Assembly: GCF_002158865.1 (NCBI RefSeq)
Contig: NZ_CP021455.1
Location: 2,976,001 to 3,040,000 of the forward strand
Source of the DNA: Comamonas serinivorans
Lineage (GTDB): Bacteria; Pseudomonadota; Gammaproteobacteria; Burkholderiales; Burkholderiaceae_C
DNA length: 64,000 nt
Reading direction: 5' to 3'
Numbering within the stretch: position 1 is the stretch's first letter; every line of letters starts with the position of its first letter. The notes under the pieces were generated by a model. It saw only the letters and a list, made by a program, of their open reading frames with translations, made no database searches and was not told where the DNA came from. A program made the translations under genes and the position numbers. Positions 28,799-37,795 of this stretch are shown piece by piece.

Positions 28799-29323
28799 GT
28801 GAAGCGCTCTCTGCCCGCACGCCTGCTCACGCTGACCCTGCTGGGCGTGTTCGGCGGCTGGGCAACCCAGGTGGCGCTGCCGCTGGCGCAGGCCCAGCCT
28901 GCGCCGATGCTGACGAGCGTGAGCTGGGGCAGCCTGAGTGCCAGCCAGAAGGCCGCGCTGCAACCGCTGGCCGAGCGCTGGTCCGCCATGTCCCCTGAAC
29001 ACCAGCGCAAGTGGCTGGCCGTGTCGAGCAACTACAAGCAGCTGTCGCCTCCCGAGCAAGCGCGCCTGCACGAACGCATGCTGGATTGGGCCAAGATGAG
29101 CAAGGCCGAGCGCATGCAGGCGCGGCGCAACTACGGCAACGCCAAGGGCGAGCTGTCGGCCGACGAGCGCAAGGCCAAATGGGATGCGTTCAAAAGCCTG
29201 GACGACGACGAGCGCGAAGCCCTGGCACGCGAGGGCAACCCCACGCGCATCCGCAGCACCGCGCCGGCTGTGCAGCCGCAACCGCTGAACGTGAAGCTGC
29301 CGGCGCAAAAGCCGCAGCGCTGA
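28799..29323 (+). CDS. DUF3106-family secreted protein
   Basis: A 174-aa protein with a signal peptide (LLTLTLLGVFGGWATQVALPLAQA). It then carries the repeated W-containing helical pattern of DUF3106: LQPLAERWSAMSPEHQRKWLAVSSNYKQL, then RLHERMLDWAKMSKAERMQARRNY. Start is GTG, 7 nt after the DUF3619 stop. It is probably periplasmic and last in the sigma operon; function unknown. Confidence 0.88.
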   Translation: MKRSLPARLLTLTLLGVFGGWATQVALPLAQAQPAPMLTSVSWGSLSASQKAALQPLAERWSAMSPEHQRKWLAVSSNYKQLSPPEQARLHERMLDWAKMSKAERMQARRNYGNAKGELSADERKAKWDAFKSLDDDEREALAREGNPTRIRSTAPAVQPQPLNVKLPAQKPQR

Positions 29324-29679
29324 CATCGCGCCCCAAGCGATTTGCTGAACCGTCATGGTGCCGGGGCCACTCGAAGCGCCAGGTAGACCGACGATGCGGG
29401 TCCAGAAGAGCCCAGCTACGCTGTTTCCATCGCAAACATACAGCACAGTATCACCCTTTTCCCGTTATACAAACAACGGGAACAGCAGCATACCCCTCAC
29501 AAATTCATTCCCCAATGACAACACCCCCATAGGCGCTGGTCGTTGGTGAATCCGGCGCCTGGCAGCTCGACCTTGGCCTATCGGCGGAACAGGCCCCACC
29601 TCCTGCGGGGTCTGTCAGCGCCAATCACCGGGGTCGTGCCTCCGGTGATCGACCTGGCCCATGCGCTGTCTGGTCGCCT
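29324..29679. other. Convergent intergenic region
   Basis: Between the sigma operon and a leftward TctC gene. It contains one palindromic repeat and no supported gene. Confidence 0.6.
29446..29497. repeat. Palindromic repeat, well-conserved inner arm
   Basis: Inner arms TTCCCGTT and AACGGGAA pair perfectly around ATACAAAC; ends CAGTATC and CATACCCC. Confidence 0.85.
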
Positions 29680-30672
29680 TCAGGGCCTGGCAGGCGCATC
29701 CAGCTTGGCCAGCTCGCGGTACTTGGCGGTGTTCTGGGCCAGGTAATGCACGAAGGCCTGGCCGCTGCGGGGCGCCACGGTGGCCCCCAGCGTGGTGCGC
29801 GAGAACTCGGCGAACTCGGGCGACTTGGCGATCGCCACCCACACCTGCTCCAGCGCCTTCACGCGCTCGGGCGGCGTCTTGCTGCTGACGGCAAAGCCGG
29901 TCCACACCACACTGTCCCAGCCCGGATGCCCCAGCTCCGCCACGGTCGGCACGTCCGGCAAAAACGGGTGCCGGGCCAGGCCGGTCTGCGCAATCGGCCG
30001 CAGCTTGCCGCTCTCGATGAGCGGACGCGCGCCGGACACGTCGGTGCCGTGCACATCCACCTGCCCGCCGATGACGTCGGTGTTGGCCTGGCCGCCACCC
30101 TTGTAGTTCACGTGGTTGAAGCGCGCGCCCGTCATGCGCTCGATGTCCAGCGCGGCGAAGCGGTAGTAATGGCCGTAGTTCGCATAGGACACGGTGCCCG
30201 GCTTGGCCTTGGCCGCAGTCACCAGATCCTGAAAGGTCTTGTAGGGCGAATCGGGCCGCACCACCAGCACGCTGGGCCCTTCGGTGAGCTGCACGAGGGG
30301 CGTCAGGTCGCGCTGCGGGTTGTAGGCCAGGTCTTTTTCGACGATGGGATTGATGACCATCGATGAGGGCGTGATGTACAGCAGGGTCTGGCCATCGGCC
30401 GGGGCATTGATGACCGCCAGGGTGCCGATCGCGAGGTTGGCGCCCGGCTTGTTTTCCACGATGGCCGGCTTGCCGGTGACCGCCTCGTAACGGCGCGCCA
30501 GAAACCGCGCGCTCACGTCGGCGCCGCTGCCCGGCCCCAGCGGCACCACGATGCGCAGCGGCGCAGACGATTGCGCCAACACGGTGGAGCCGGATGCGAG
30601 GGCGGCCAGGGCCAGCGCGCTCGCACAAGAGCCGTGAATCAAACGTTGGAGGACAAGGCGACGGGCGGGCAT
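29680..30672 (-). CDS. TctC/Bug-family periplasmic binding protein
   Basis: A 330-aa Bug protein with signal peptide (ALALAALASGSTVLAQ) and family motifs RIVVPLGPGSGADVSARFLA, AIVENKPGAN, and NYKGGGQANTDVIGGQVD (the conserved YKG segment). It is the last gene of the leftward aromatic-type operon, 185 nt after maiA, so it may import the operon's substrate. No permease genes nearby. Confidence 0.92.
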   Translation of the reverse strand: MPARRLVLQRLIHGSCASALALAALASGSTVLAQSSAPLRIVVPLGPGSGADVSARFLARRYEAVTGKPAIVENKPGANLAIGTLAVINAPADGQTLLYITPSSMVINPIVEKDLAYNPQRDLTPLVQLTEGPSVLVVRPDSPYKTFQDLVTAAKAKPGTVSYANYGHYYRFAALDIERMTGARFNHVNYKGGGQANTDVIGGQVDVHGTDVSGARPLIESGKLRPIAQTGLARHPFLPDVPTVAELGHPGWDSVVWTGFAVSSKTPPERVKALEQVWVAIAKSPEFAEFSRTTLGATVAPRSGQAFVHYLAQNTAKYRELAKLDAPARP

Positions 30673-30857
30673 GGGGTGATCTCCGGGGCAAAGGTGAACA
30701 GGTCAGCCGGGGGTCGAGTCCTGCAACCGCACCGATCACCCGACACCACAGATCCCCATGGAAACGCGGCGCCCGCCCTGCACCCTGTCCCCCACGTGTC
30801 GGATTGCGGGAAAACGTTCAGTCCCTCGCACGCTTGGCGCTGCGGCCCTGGCTGGCC

Positions 30858-31496
30858 TCAGGCCACGAAGTCGGGCTGGTTCGCCGGCGCTGCCGCCTGG
30901 AACGCCGGCTGGGCCATGCAGTGCGCATGGATGGCGGCGATGCGCGGAAACGCGTGCATCGCGCACCCCATGCGCTGCGCATTGGCCACCTGCGGCACCA
31001 GGCAGCAATCGGCCAGTGTGGGCTGTTCGCCAAAGCAATACGGCCCGTGGCCATGGCGCGCCAGCAATTGCTCGGTCGCCTCCAGGCCCTCGGCCACCCA
31101 GTGCTGGTACCAGGCCTGCTTCTGCGCGTCGCTCACCCCCAGCACCTGCTGCAGGTAACGCAGCACCCGCATGTTGTTGACCGGGTGGATGTCGCACGCC
31201 ACGCCCAGGGACAGCTCGAGCACCCGCGCGCGCGCCTCGCCGGCTTCGGGAATCAGCCGGGGCACGGGATGGCGCGCGTCCAGGTAGTCGATGATGGCCA
31301 GCGACTGCGTGAGCACGAAGTCGCCATCGACCAGCACCGGCACGCCGGCCGAGGGGTTGAGTCCCACATGCGCGGCGCTGCGCTGGGCCTGCTCGCGCAG
31401 GTTGACCGGCAGGCTGGTGGCCGACACGCCTTTGAGCGCCAGCGCAATGCGCACCCTGAAGGAGGTGGAGCTGTTGAAGTAGCCGTGAAGGTCCAT
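30858..31496 (-). CDS. maiA: Maleylacetoacetate isomerase (zeta-class GST)
   Basis: Glutathione-dependent cis-trans isomerase that converts maleylacetoacetate to fumarylacetoacetate in tyrosine/homogentisate breakdown. The 212-aa protein has the zeta-class active-site motif SSTSFRVRIAL (family consensus SSCSWRVRIAL) and the thioredoxin-fold PVLVDG. The C-terminal helical domain has GPYCFGEQPTLADCCLVPQ. The ATG lies 2 nt after the fumarylacetoacetase stop. The usual Cys in SSCS is Thr here. Confidence 0.93.
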   Translation of the reverse strand: MDLHGYFNSSTSFRVRIALALKGVSATSLPVNLREQAQRSAAHVGLNPSAGVPVLVDGDFVLTQSLAIIDYLDARHPVPRLIPEAGEARARVLELSLGVACDIHPVNNMRVLRYLQQVLGVSDAQKQAWYQHWVAEGLEATEQLLARHGHGPYCFGEQPTLADCCLVPQVANAQRMGCAMHAFPRIAAIHAHCMAQPAFQAAAPANQPDFVA

Positions 31497-31498
31497 GG

Positions 31499-32782
31499 CT
31501 AGCCTTTCGTGAACACCGGCAGCACCGTGCCCCGGCATTCGCCAAAGCCGATGCGGCGCGCGCCCTCGCGCGCGCACCAGCCCCGCAGGATGACGGTGTC
31601 GCCATCCTCCAGAAAGCCGCGCTGCTCCCCATTCGACAGCGTGATGGGGTACTTGCCCCCGGTGGTCAGCTCCAGCAGCGAGCCGCACTGCGCCTTGGTC
31701 GCGCCCGACAACGTACCCGAGCCGAACAGGTCGCCCGCACGCAGCGCGCAGCCATTGACGGTGTGGTGCGTCACCAGCTGCGCGGCTGTCCAATAGGCCG
31801 CTTCGGCAAAGTTGGACTCGGCGATCACGTCGCCGGCATACCCGTCCTGCGCCATGCGGGCCGTCTGCAACACCACCTCCATCTGGATGTCGAAGGCACC
31901 GTGGGCGCGGTTGTCGGCCGAATCGAGGTACGGCAGCGGCTCCGGGTCGCCAACGGGGCGCGCAAAGGGGCGGCGAAACGGCGCCAGGGCCTCCAGCGTC
32001 ACCATCCAGGGCGACACCGTGCTCGCGAAGTTCTTGCCCAGAAACGGACCCAGCGGCTGGTACTCCCAGGCCTGGATGTCGCGCGCGCTCCAGTCGTTGA
32101 ACAGCGTGATGCCAAACAGGTGCTGCTCGGCCTCGTCGATCGGCACGGGCTCGCCCTGCGCATTGGGCTGACCGATGAACAACCCCAGCTCCAGCTCGAT
32201 GTCGAGACGCGCGCAGGGAGCCAGCTCAGGCTGCGACGCCTGCGCGGGCTTGATTTGCCCCATGGGGCGGTGGAAGGCCGAGCCGCTGGCCTGCAGCGTG
32301 GAGCTGCGGCCGTGGTAGCCAATCGGCACCCAGGCGTAATTGGGCAGCAAGGGGTTCTCCGGCCGAAACTGCCGCCCCACTTCCATGGCGTGGTGAATGC
32401 CCACGTAGAAGTCGGTGTAGTCGCCCACCTCGCACGGCAGTCCCAGCGCCACATCCGCCTGCGCCAGCAGCGCACGCGCATAGGCAGCCTGCTGCGCACT
32501 GCCTTCGCGCAGCCCCTCGGACAGCGCCGTGCGCAACGCACGCCGCTCGGCAGGCGCGGCCTGCATCAGGCGGTTCATGTCCCCATGGTCGATGAGGCCG
32601 GCGGCGCGCAGGTCCAGCACCTGGTCGCCAACGGCCACCCCGATGCGCCAGGCCGCATCGCCTGGCTGGCGGAATCGGCCAAATGGCAGGTTCTGGATCG
32701 GGAAATCGGTGGTGTCGGTGTTGGCCGACGCAACCCAGCTCTGCAGCTGGGGGTCCAGGGTGGGGTCAAACGCAGTGGTCAT
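31499..32782 (-). CDS. fahA: Fumarylacetoacetase
   Basis: Hydrolyses fumarylacetoacetate to fumarate and acetoacetate, the last step of the homogentisate pathway. At 427 aa it is the full eukaryotic-type FAH, not a short FAH-domain hydrolase. Visible are the N-terminal SH3-like domain, then YTDFYVGIHHAMEVG, YHGRSSTLQASGS, LELGLFIG with the metal-ligand glutamates, NDWSARDIQAWEYQPLGPF and GDLFGSGTLSG. It overlaps the VOC gene by 4 nt and precedes maiA by 2 nt. Confidence 0.96.
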   Translation of the reverse strand: MTTAFDPTLDPQLQSWVASANTDTTDFPIQNLPFGRFRQPGDAAWRIGVAVGDQVLDLRAAGLIDHGDMNRLMQAAPAERRALRTALSEGLREGSAQQAAYARALLAQADVALGLPCEVGDYTDFYVGIHHAMEVGRQFRPENPLLPNYAWVPIGYHGRSSTLQASGSAFHRPMGQIKPAQASQPELAPCARLDIELELGLFIGQPNAQGEPVPIDEAEQHLFGITLFNDWSARDIQAWEYQPLGPFLGKNFASTVSPWMVTLEALAPFRRPFARPVGDPEPLPYLDSADNRAHGAFDIQMEVVLQTARMAQDGYAGDVIAESNFAEAAYWTAAQLVTHHTVNGCALRAGDLFGSGTLSGATKAQCGSLLELTTGGKYPITLSNGEQRGFLEDGDTVILRGWCAREGARRIGFGECRGTVLPVFTKG

Positions 32783-33318
32783 TGGGTGAATTCTCGTGCG
32801 TGCAGGAAGTCGGCATGCTTGGGCGCCCGCTTGGTCTTGGACCAATCCTCCAGCATGTCCCATTTGACGGCGTCGAGCTTGCGGATCATGGCCTCCTCGT
32901 CGGGGTCCGGGCAGGCCAGTTCCAGGCGGTGGCCGTTGGGGTCGAAGAAGTAGATCGAGTGGAAGGCGCCATGGTCGGTCACGCCCAGCACGTCCACGCC
33001 CTGCGCCTCCAGGTGTGCCTTGAAGGCCAGCAGCTCGGCGCGGTCCTTCACGCGGAAGGCGATGTGCTGCACCCACTCCGGCGTGTTCGGGTCGCGCCCC
33101 ATGGGCGGCTGGGTGGGCAGCTCGAAAAAGGCCAGCACGTTGCCCTGCCCGGCATCGAGGAAGACGTGCATGTACGGATCCGGTGCCTTGGTCGAGGGCA
33201 CCTGGTCCTCGGCAATGGCCAGCACGAAATCCATCTTCAGCATCTGCTGGTACCAGAGCACAGTTTCCTTGGCGTCTTTGCAGCGGTACGCCACGTGGTG
33301 AATGCGGTCGATTTTCAC
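32779..33318 (-). CDS. VOC-family (glyoxalase/extradiol dioxygenase-like) protein
   Basis: A 179-aa vicinal-oxygen-chelate protein with two beta-alpha-beta-beta-beta modules. Candidate metal ligands are His in IHHVAYRC, His in EWVQHIAFRVKD and Glu in HRLELACPDP. It overlaps fahA by 4 nt and lies directly upstream in the operon. VOC members include dioxygenases and isomerases, so it might act on the aromatic ring or an intermediate ahead of MaiA and FahA. No homogentisate dioxygenase gene is present in this window. Confidence 0.85.
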   Translation of the reverse strand: MKIDRIHHVAYRCKDAKETVLWYQQMLKMDFVLAIAEDQVPSTKAPDPYMHVFLDAGQGNVLAFFELPTQPPMGRDPNTPEWVQHIAFRVKDRAELLAFKAHLEAQGVDVLGVTDHGAFHSIYFFDPNGHRLELACPDPDEEAMIRKLDAVKWDMLEDWSKTKRAPKHADFLHAREFTQ

Positions 33319-33354
33319 AGCGTCTCTCCTGACAAGGTGGTGGCGCAGCCGGCA

Positions 33355-34350
33355 TCAGCTTTCGAGCTTGATGCCGCGCTCGCGGATGAGGGCATGCCAC
33401 AGCTTGGTTTCCGATTCGATGTAGCGGGCCATGCCGGCCGCATCGCTGGGGATGGGCTCCAGGCCGAACTCGGTCAGCGCCTTGTGCACCGCCGGCGCGG
33501 CCATGGCCTGCTGCAGCTCGCTCGACAGCTTCTGGCGCACGGCCTCCGGTGTGGCAGCGGGCACCACCAGGCCTTGCCAGGCGTAGACCTCCACGCCCGG
33601 CACGCCCAGCTCCTGAAAGGTCGGCACCTCGGGGAACTGCGGCAGCCGCTTGGCCGAGGCCACCGCCAGTGCTTTGAGCTTGCCGCCCTTGAGGTGCGGC
33701 AGGGCCGCGGCCGTGTCCAGCATCATGACGGCGATGCGCCCGGCCAGTACATCCTGCACGGCGGGCGCTGCGCCCTTGTAGGGGATGTGCGCCGCCTCGA
33801 ATCCGGCCCGGCTCTTGATGAGCTCCATCGCCAGGTGATGCGGCCCGCCGGCGCCCGGCGAGGCGAACTGCACCTTCTGCGGGTCGGCCTTGGCGGCGGC
33901 GATCACGGCCTGGGCCGTGGCATAGCCGGTGGTGGGGTTGCTGACCAGCAGCAGCGGAAACCGGGCCATGAGGCCAATGGGGGCGAAGTCCGCCACCTTG
34001 TAGGGCAGCTTGGCGTACAGCGCCGGGTTGAAGACCAGCGAGCCGTTGTCGGCGTGGAACACGGTGTAGCCATCGGCGGGGGCGCGGGCCGCCAGCTGCG
34101 CCCCCACGATGGTCGCGGCGCCGGGCCGGTTGTCCACCACCACCGACTGGCCCACGCGCTTGCCGACTTCGATGGACACGGCGCGGGCCACGAAATCCGT
34201 GCCCCCTCCCGGCGAGTACGGCACGATCCAGGTGATGGGCTTGCTGGGATATGCCGCTTGCGCGTGGGCCGGCCAAGCGGCGCCCAGCGAACCGGCCAGG
34301 GCCAGCTGGATGAGCTCACGGCGGGACGGCTGGCGTGGGGATGGGGTCAT
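33355..34350 (-). CDS. TctC/Bug-family periplasmic binding protein
   Basis: A 331-aa Bug protein with a Tat-like leader (SRRELIQLALAG, cleavage near AHAQA), IVPYSPGGGTDFVARAV, VVVDNRPGA and HIPYKGAAPAVQDVLAGRI. It is the first gene of the leftward operon with VOC-fahA-maiA and divergent from a LysR gene. It is therefore the likely uptake component for the substrate degraded by the operon. Confidence 0.93.
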   Translation of the reverse strand: MTPSPRQPSRRELIQLALAGSLGAAWPAHAQAAYPSKPITWIVPYSPGGGTDFVARAVSIEVGKRVGQSVVVDNRPGAATIVGAQLAARAPADGYTVFHADNGSLVFNPALYAKLPYKVADFAPIGLMARFPLLLVSNPTTGYATAQAVIAAAKADPQKVQFASPGAGGPHHLAMELIKSRAGFEAAHIPYKGAAPAVQDVLAGRIAVMMLDTAAALPHLKGGKLKALAVASAKRLPQFPEVPTFQELGVPGVEVYAWQGLVVPAATPEAVRQKLSSELQQAMAAPAVHKALTEFGLEPIPSDAAGMARYIESETKLWHALIRERGIKLES

Positions 34351-34410
34351 GGTGTCTCCTGTCGGTGGTTGACTGTCTCACCCCGATTGCATCGCATCCA
34401 CACTTATCAT

Positions 34411-34428
34411 TCAAACCGTTTCTTTTGA
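34411..34428. promoter_or_regulatory. Candidate LysR operator
   Basis: Inverted repeat TCAAA-N8-TTTGA in the 98-bp spacer between the divergent TctC and LysR genes, 20 nt before the LysR start. It is shorter and less symmetric than the ATAA-N7-TTAT box near the window start. Confidence 0.4.
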
Positions 34429-34448
34429 TGAATTCAGAAGCTCATCCA

Positions 34449-35354
34449 ATGAATGTCACCCTGCGTCAGCTGCGCGCCTTTTTGGCCGTGAGCCGCACCG
34501 GCAGCTTCACGTTGGCCGCAGAGAGCCTGTACATCACCCAGTCCGCCCTCAGTGGCCTCATCAAGGAGCTGGAGAAGACCCTGGGGGCACGCCTGCTGGA
34601 CCGCAGCACGCGCCGCATCCACCTGACCGAGCTGGGTGAACGCCTCTACCCCTCGCTGGAGCGCGTGCTGCACGACCTCGACAACGCGCTGCAGCAGGCC
34701 GTGGCCGAGCAGGCGCTGCAAACCGGCCTGGTGCGCGTGGCCGCCTCGCAGCTGCTGGCCTCCACGTTGATGCCGGATCTCATCGCCGCCTACCGGGCCG
34801 AGCACCCCACCATCGACGTGCGGCTGGTGGATGTGCCCGTCGAGTCCGTCATGGCGCGCGTGTTCGCCGGCGAGGTCGACCTCGGCATCGGCCCCGAGCG
34901 CGAGCCCAACTCCGACATCACCTCGACCCGGCTGTTCGACGGCCCCTTCATGGCCGTCATGCCCGCCGAACACCCGCTGGCCCGTCCCGACGCCCTGCAC
35001 TGGGCGCAGCTGCTGGCCCACCCCCTCATCACGCTGCAAGGGCAATTCACCGAACGGCTGAAGCAGGACCTGCGCAGCGCCGCCCCCACGCTGGTGTTCG
35101 CGCCCACCACCGAGGTCGCCTACATGTCCACCGCACTGTCCATGGTCAAGGCCGGGCTGGGCGTCGGCTTGTGCATTCCCTACGCCTCGTCGCTGGTGGC
35201 GCTCTACGGCCTGCAGATGCGCCCGGTGGTCGGCCCCGAAATCCGCCGCAATTTCGAGGTCTTCACCCGCCGCAACCGCACGCTGCCAGCCGCCGCGCAG
35301 GGCTTTTTGTCCTTCATCGGGCCCCGCATCCGGGCCATGCCGCACCTGCGTTGA
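34449..35354 (+). CDS. LysR-family transcriptional regulator
   Basis: A 301-aa LysR regulator. The HTH lies in residues 1-60 (LRQLRAFLAVSRTGSFTLAAESL, then TQSALSGLIKELEKTLG). The effector domain includes VDLGIGPEREP and VKAGLGVGLCIPYAS. MNVTLRQ is chosen as start because it directly precedes the HTH; a Met 7 codons earlier is possible. Divergent from the TctC-VOC-fahA-maiA-TctC operon, which it probably controls. Confidence 0.9.
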   Translation: MNVTLRQLRAFLAVSRTGSFTLAAESLYITQSALSGLIKELEKTLGARLLDRSTRRIHLTELGERLYPSLERVLHDLDNALQQAVAEQALQTGLVRVAASQLLASTLMPDLIAAYRAEHPTIDVRLVDVPVESVMARVFAGEVDLGIGPEREPNSDITSTRLFDGPFMAVMPAEHPLARPDALHWAQLLAHPLITLQGQFTERLKQDLRSAAPTLVFAPTTEVAYMSTALSMVKAGLGVGLCIPYASSLVALYGLQMRPVVGPEIRRNFEVFTRRNRTLPAAAQGFLSFIGPRIRAMPHLR

Positions 35355-35491
35355 GGGGGCGCGTGCCACAGCCTGGCCATGCCCGCTGCGCCTTCAGCGA
35401 GGTGGAAGCGAAATGACGGCCAAGTCGTCCAAGGATGCTCAGGCGGATTCAACCGAGGGGTTTGAACGGCGCCGCATCACTGCACGACAGA

Positions 35492-35541
35492 AGTATTAGG
35501 CCATTACCGTTTGATTACCATCGGCAATCAAGGCATACCCC
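35492..35541. repeat. Palindromic repeat before LOG gene end
   Basis: Inner arms TTACCGTT and ATCGGCAA are partly decayed; the right end CATACCCC is intact. It ends 6 nt from the stop of the leftward LOG gene. Confidence 0.8.
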
Positions 35542-35547
35542 GCCCCA

Positions 35548-36141
35548 TCAAGTCTGAGACAGATCCTGATCCTCGGGGCGGCGAGTCTGGCAGGCCGCGC
35601 GCAGCTCGGTCAGCAACGGCACGGCGGCATCGCCCCAACGCACCAGCGCGTTCTGCCAATCGCCCATGAAGCCTTGTGCGGTGACGTGATCGATGAAGCG
35701 GGCCAGCGGCTCGTAGAAGCCGTGCGCGTTCAAGATGCCGATGGGCTTGTCGTGGTAGCCCAGCTGCCGCCAGGTCCAGACCTCGAACAGCTCTTCAAAG
35801 GTGCCGATGCCGCCCGGCAACGCCAAAAACGCCTGCGCGTGCTCGGCCATCAGGCGCTTGCGCTCGTGCATGTTGGGCACCACGTGCAGCTCGGTACAGC
35901 CGCGGTGGGCATGCTCCTTGTCGACCAGCGCCTGCGGGATGACGCCGATCACCCGGCCACCCGCCGCCAGCGTGGCATCGGCCACCACGCCCATGAGGCC
36001 GGCCTTGCCGCCGCCATAGACCAGCTGGCCGCCCTGCTCGCCAATCCAGTGGCCCACCTCGTGCGCCAGCGCCGCAAACTCGGGCCGCAGACCGGGCCGG
36101 GAACCGCAATAGACACAGATCGAAAACGCAGGCACTGTCAT
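35548..36141 (-). CDS. LOG-family cytokinin riboside 5'-monophosphate phosphoribohydrolase-like protein
   Basis: A 197-aa Rossmann-like protein of the LOG (lonely guy) family, which removes ribose 5-phosphate from nucleotides. Diagnostic motifs are CVYCGSRPG, GGGKAGLMGVVADA and PGGIGTFEELFEVWTWRQLG with the catalytic glutamate. The start MTVPAFS fits the family's first strand. It is 20 nt downstream of the diacylglycerol kinase gene in a leftward group. Confidence 0.93.
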   Translation of the reverse strand: MTVPAFSICVYCGSRPGLRPEFAALAHEVGHWIGEQGGQLVYGGGKAGLMGVVADATLAAGGRVIGVIPQALVDKEHAHRGCTELHVVPNMHERKRLMAEHAQAFLALPGGIGTFEELFEVWTWRQLGYHDKPIGILNAHGFYEPLARFIDHVTAQGFMGDWQNALVRWGDAAVPLLTELRAACQTRRPEDQDLSQT

Positions 36142-36161
36142 CGTGAGCCGCTCATCCTTGT

Positions 36162-36584
36162 TCACGCCACAAACCGGGCACACAGGGCCGCAACCCAGAT
36201 GCCCACCATCAACAGCAGGGCCAGCAACACCGCGGCACTGCCCATGTCCTTGGCTTTTTTCGACAGCGCATGGCGCTCGGGGCCGATGCGGTCGATGGCC
36301 GCCTCCACGGCCGTGTTCAGCAGCTCGACCACCATCACGGCCACCACGCTGGCGATCAGCACCGCGGTTTCTAGCCAGCTGCGGCCCAGCCAGCAGGCGG
36401 CCGGCAGCAGAACCACCGCCATCAGCACCTCTTGCCGGAACGCCTTCTCGCCCCAGCCGGCCCGCAACCCGGCCAGCGAGTACCCCAGCGCATGCCACAG
36501 GCGCGCCAGGCCGGTGCGGTGTTTTTGCGCGTCCACGGGTTCCAGCCCGACGTCGTCGGTGGCGGGTGAAGGTTTGGGCGTCAT
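36162..36584 (-). CDS. dgkA: Diacylglycerol kinase
   Basis: Small inner-membrane kinase that recycles diacylglycerol to phosphatidic acid. The 140-aa protein has an N-terminal amphipathic region (HALGYSLAGLRAGWGEKAFRQE), three hydrophobic helices, and the catalytic VELLNTAVEAAIDRIGPERHALSKKAKDMGSAAV. Its ATG overlaps the RDD gene stop by 4 nt, so it is translationally coupled to it. Confidence 0.95.
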   Translation of the reverse strand: MTPKPSPATDDVGLEPVDAQKHRTGLARLWHALGYSLAGLRAGWGEKAFRQEVLMAVVLLPAACWLGRSWLETAVLIASVVAVMVVELLNTAVEAAIDRIGPERHALSKKAKDMGSAAVLLALLLMVGIWVAALCARFVA

Positions 36585-37153
36585 GACGGCTTCGTGGCCT
36601 CGGGGGCTGGGGGGACGGAGTTGGCGGGGGCGGTGGCGTCGATCAGGCGCGTCCCCGCCAGGTGGTCGTGCCAGAACTGGCGCTGCGGGTGAAACCGCGC
36701 CAGCAGCGCCCACACCCACACCCAGCCGACCAGCAGCACCCCCAGCTCGGCCAGCGACAGGCGCGCCACACCCATCAGCGCCAGCGGCGGCAGCACCCAG
36801 ACCCAGGACAGCACGTAGCGCACGAACGCGCGCACCTGGCCCACGGGCCGCCCCTGCGTGTCGGTGATGCGCACGCGCCAAGTCTTCATCGCCAGCGTCT
36901 GGCCCTTGGACCAGAACCAGACAAAGTAGATGCCGCACACGATGAACAGGAACAGCTGCAGCAGGCCATGCAGGGCATCGTTGCTGCGCGCCGGGGCAAA
37001 CAGGCTGAACAGCGCCGTGGCAAAGAAGTAAACACCGAACAGCAGCATGCCCTCGTACAGCCAGCACGCCATGCGTCGCACCAGCGAAGGCGCGCGCAGC
37101 ACCGGCGCCGCGCCGTCGGCGCAAGCGGCCGCCATGGCAGCGGAATCGTCCAT
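36581..37153 (-). CDS. RDD-family membrane protein
   Basis: A ~190-aa integral membrane protein of the RDD family (named for Arg-Asp-Asp residues), with helices at LYEGMLLFGVYFFATALFSLF, LLQLFLFIVCGIYFVWFW and VLPPLALMGVARLSLAELGVLLVGWVWVWALL. GQTLAMKTWRVRITDTQGRP is the family core, and WHDHLAGTRLID the C-terminal DH-like part. I start at MDDSAAM; the frame stays open a further 40 codons to a Met inside a palindromic repeat, but that extension looks non-native. Upstream of dgkA in the same operon. Confidence 0.85.
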   Translation of the reverse strand: MDDSAAMAAACADGAAPVLRAPSLVRRMACWLYEGMLLFGVYFFATALFSLFAPARSNDALHGLLQLFLFIVCGIYFVWFWSKGQTLAMKTWRVRITDTQGRPVGQVRAFVRYVLSWVWVLPPLALMGVARLSLAELGVLLVGWVWVWALLARFHPQRQFWHDHLAGTRLIDATAPANSVPPAPEATKPS

Positions 37154-37795
37154 CAGCGGGGCTGCCCGTCCAGCAGGCGGGGCCCACACGCCGCGTGCGC
37201 TCGCAGAGCGGGTTCGAGCCTTGTGCGTCGGCAGTCCATGTTCATGCAGTACCTTGGTCAGTCGATGATTCATTCAACGGCAAATGGCCCATACTCCTTG
37301 TACAACGGGCAGGAAGCCTCGGCCATTCTACAAGTGGCGACCGGGCCGACGTGACGCCGCAGCTGCACCGCGCAAGGCTCACGGGATGGGGCGGTCCATG
37401 CCATGCCGCTCGGCACGCCATTGGCGACGCGGACTCGGTCCGCTCGTGATCCATCGTCGGTGAGCATGCGAGGCCGGCCAACAGTTCGGCACGATTCGCC
37501 TGCCGGACGCTTTGCCACAGCGCTTGTCGCCCACTCGCGTGCCGAGAGCCCACCACCCGCTCCGTCATCCCAGGCAGATCAACCGTGTCCCGCGCAAGCC
37601 CACCGCCAGGCCGCATCCGGTCGCACAATCCGCGTCAGACGTCCACGCCGGCTGCCCTGCGACAGACTGCACCGCTTGCCTCTCGTTCTGTCTTGCCGGC
37701 TTGCCGCTGGCGCGAATCCAGATCGCACACGCTGTCGGTCAGGCGGGCGTCTTCCTCCGCCGCCATCCTCGCGGCCACTTGCCCACACCACCGCC
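37154..37795. other. Divergent intergenic region
   Basis: Between the RDD and TctC genes. It holds one degenerate repeat copy near its left side. No gene is supported. Confidence 0.5.
37247..37297. repeat. Degenerate palindromic repeat upstream of the RDD gene
   Basis: The right half (CAACGGCAAATGGCCCATACTCC) is intact; the left half keeps only AGTACC. It overlaps the 5' extension of the RDD reading frame, encoding an in-frame Met. Confidence 0.65.

Noticed and set aside
31499..34276. 925-aa leftward frame spanning several genes
   Set aside because: It joins fahA to antisense or out-of-frame sequence; the VOC and TctC genes in another frame carry the real motifs, and fahA starts at 32782.
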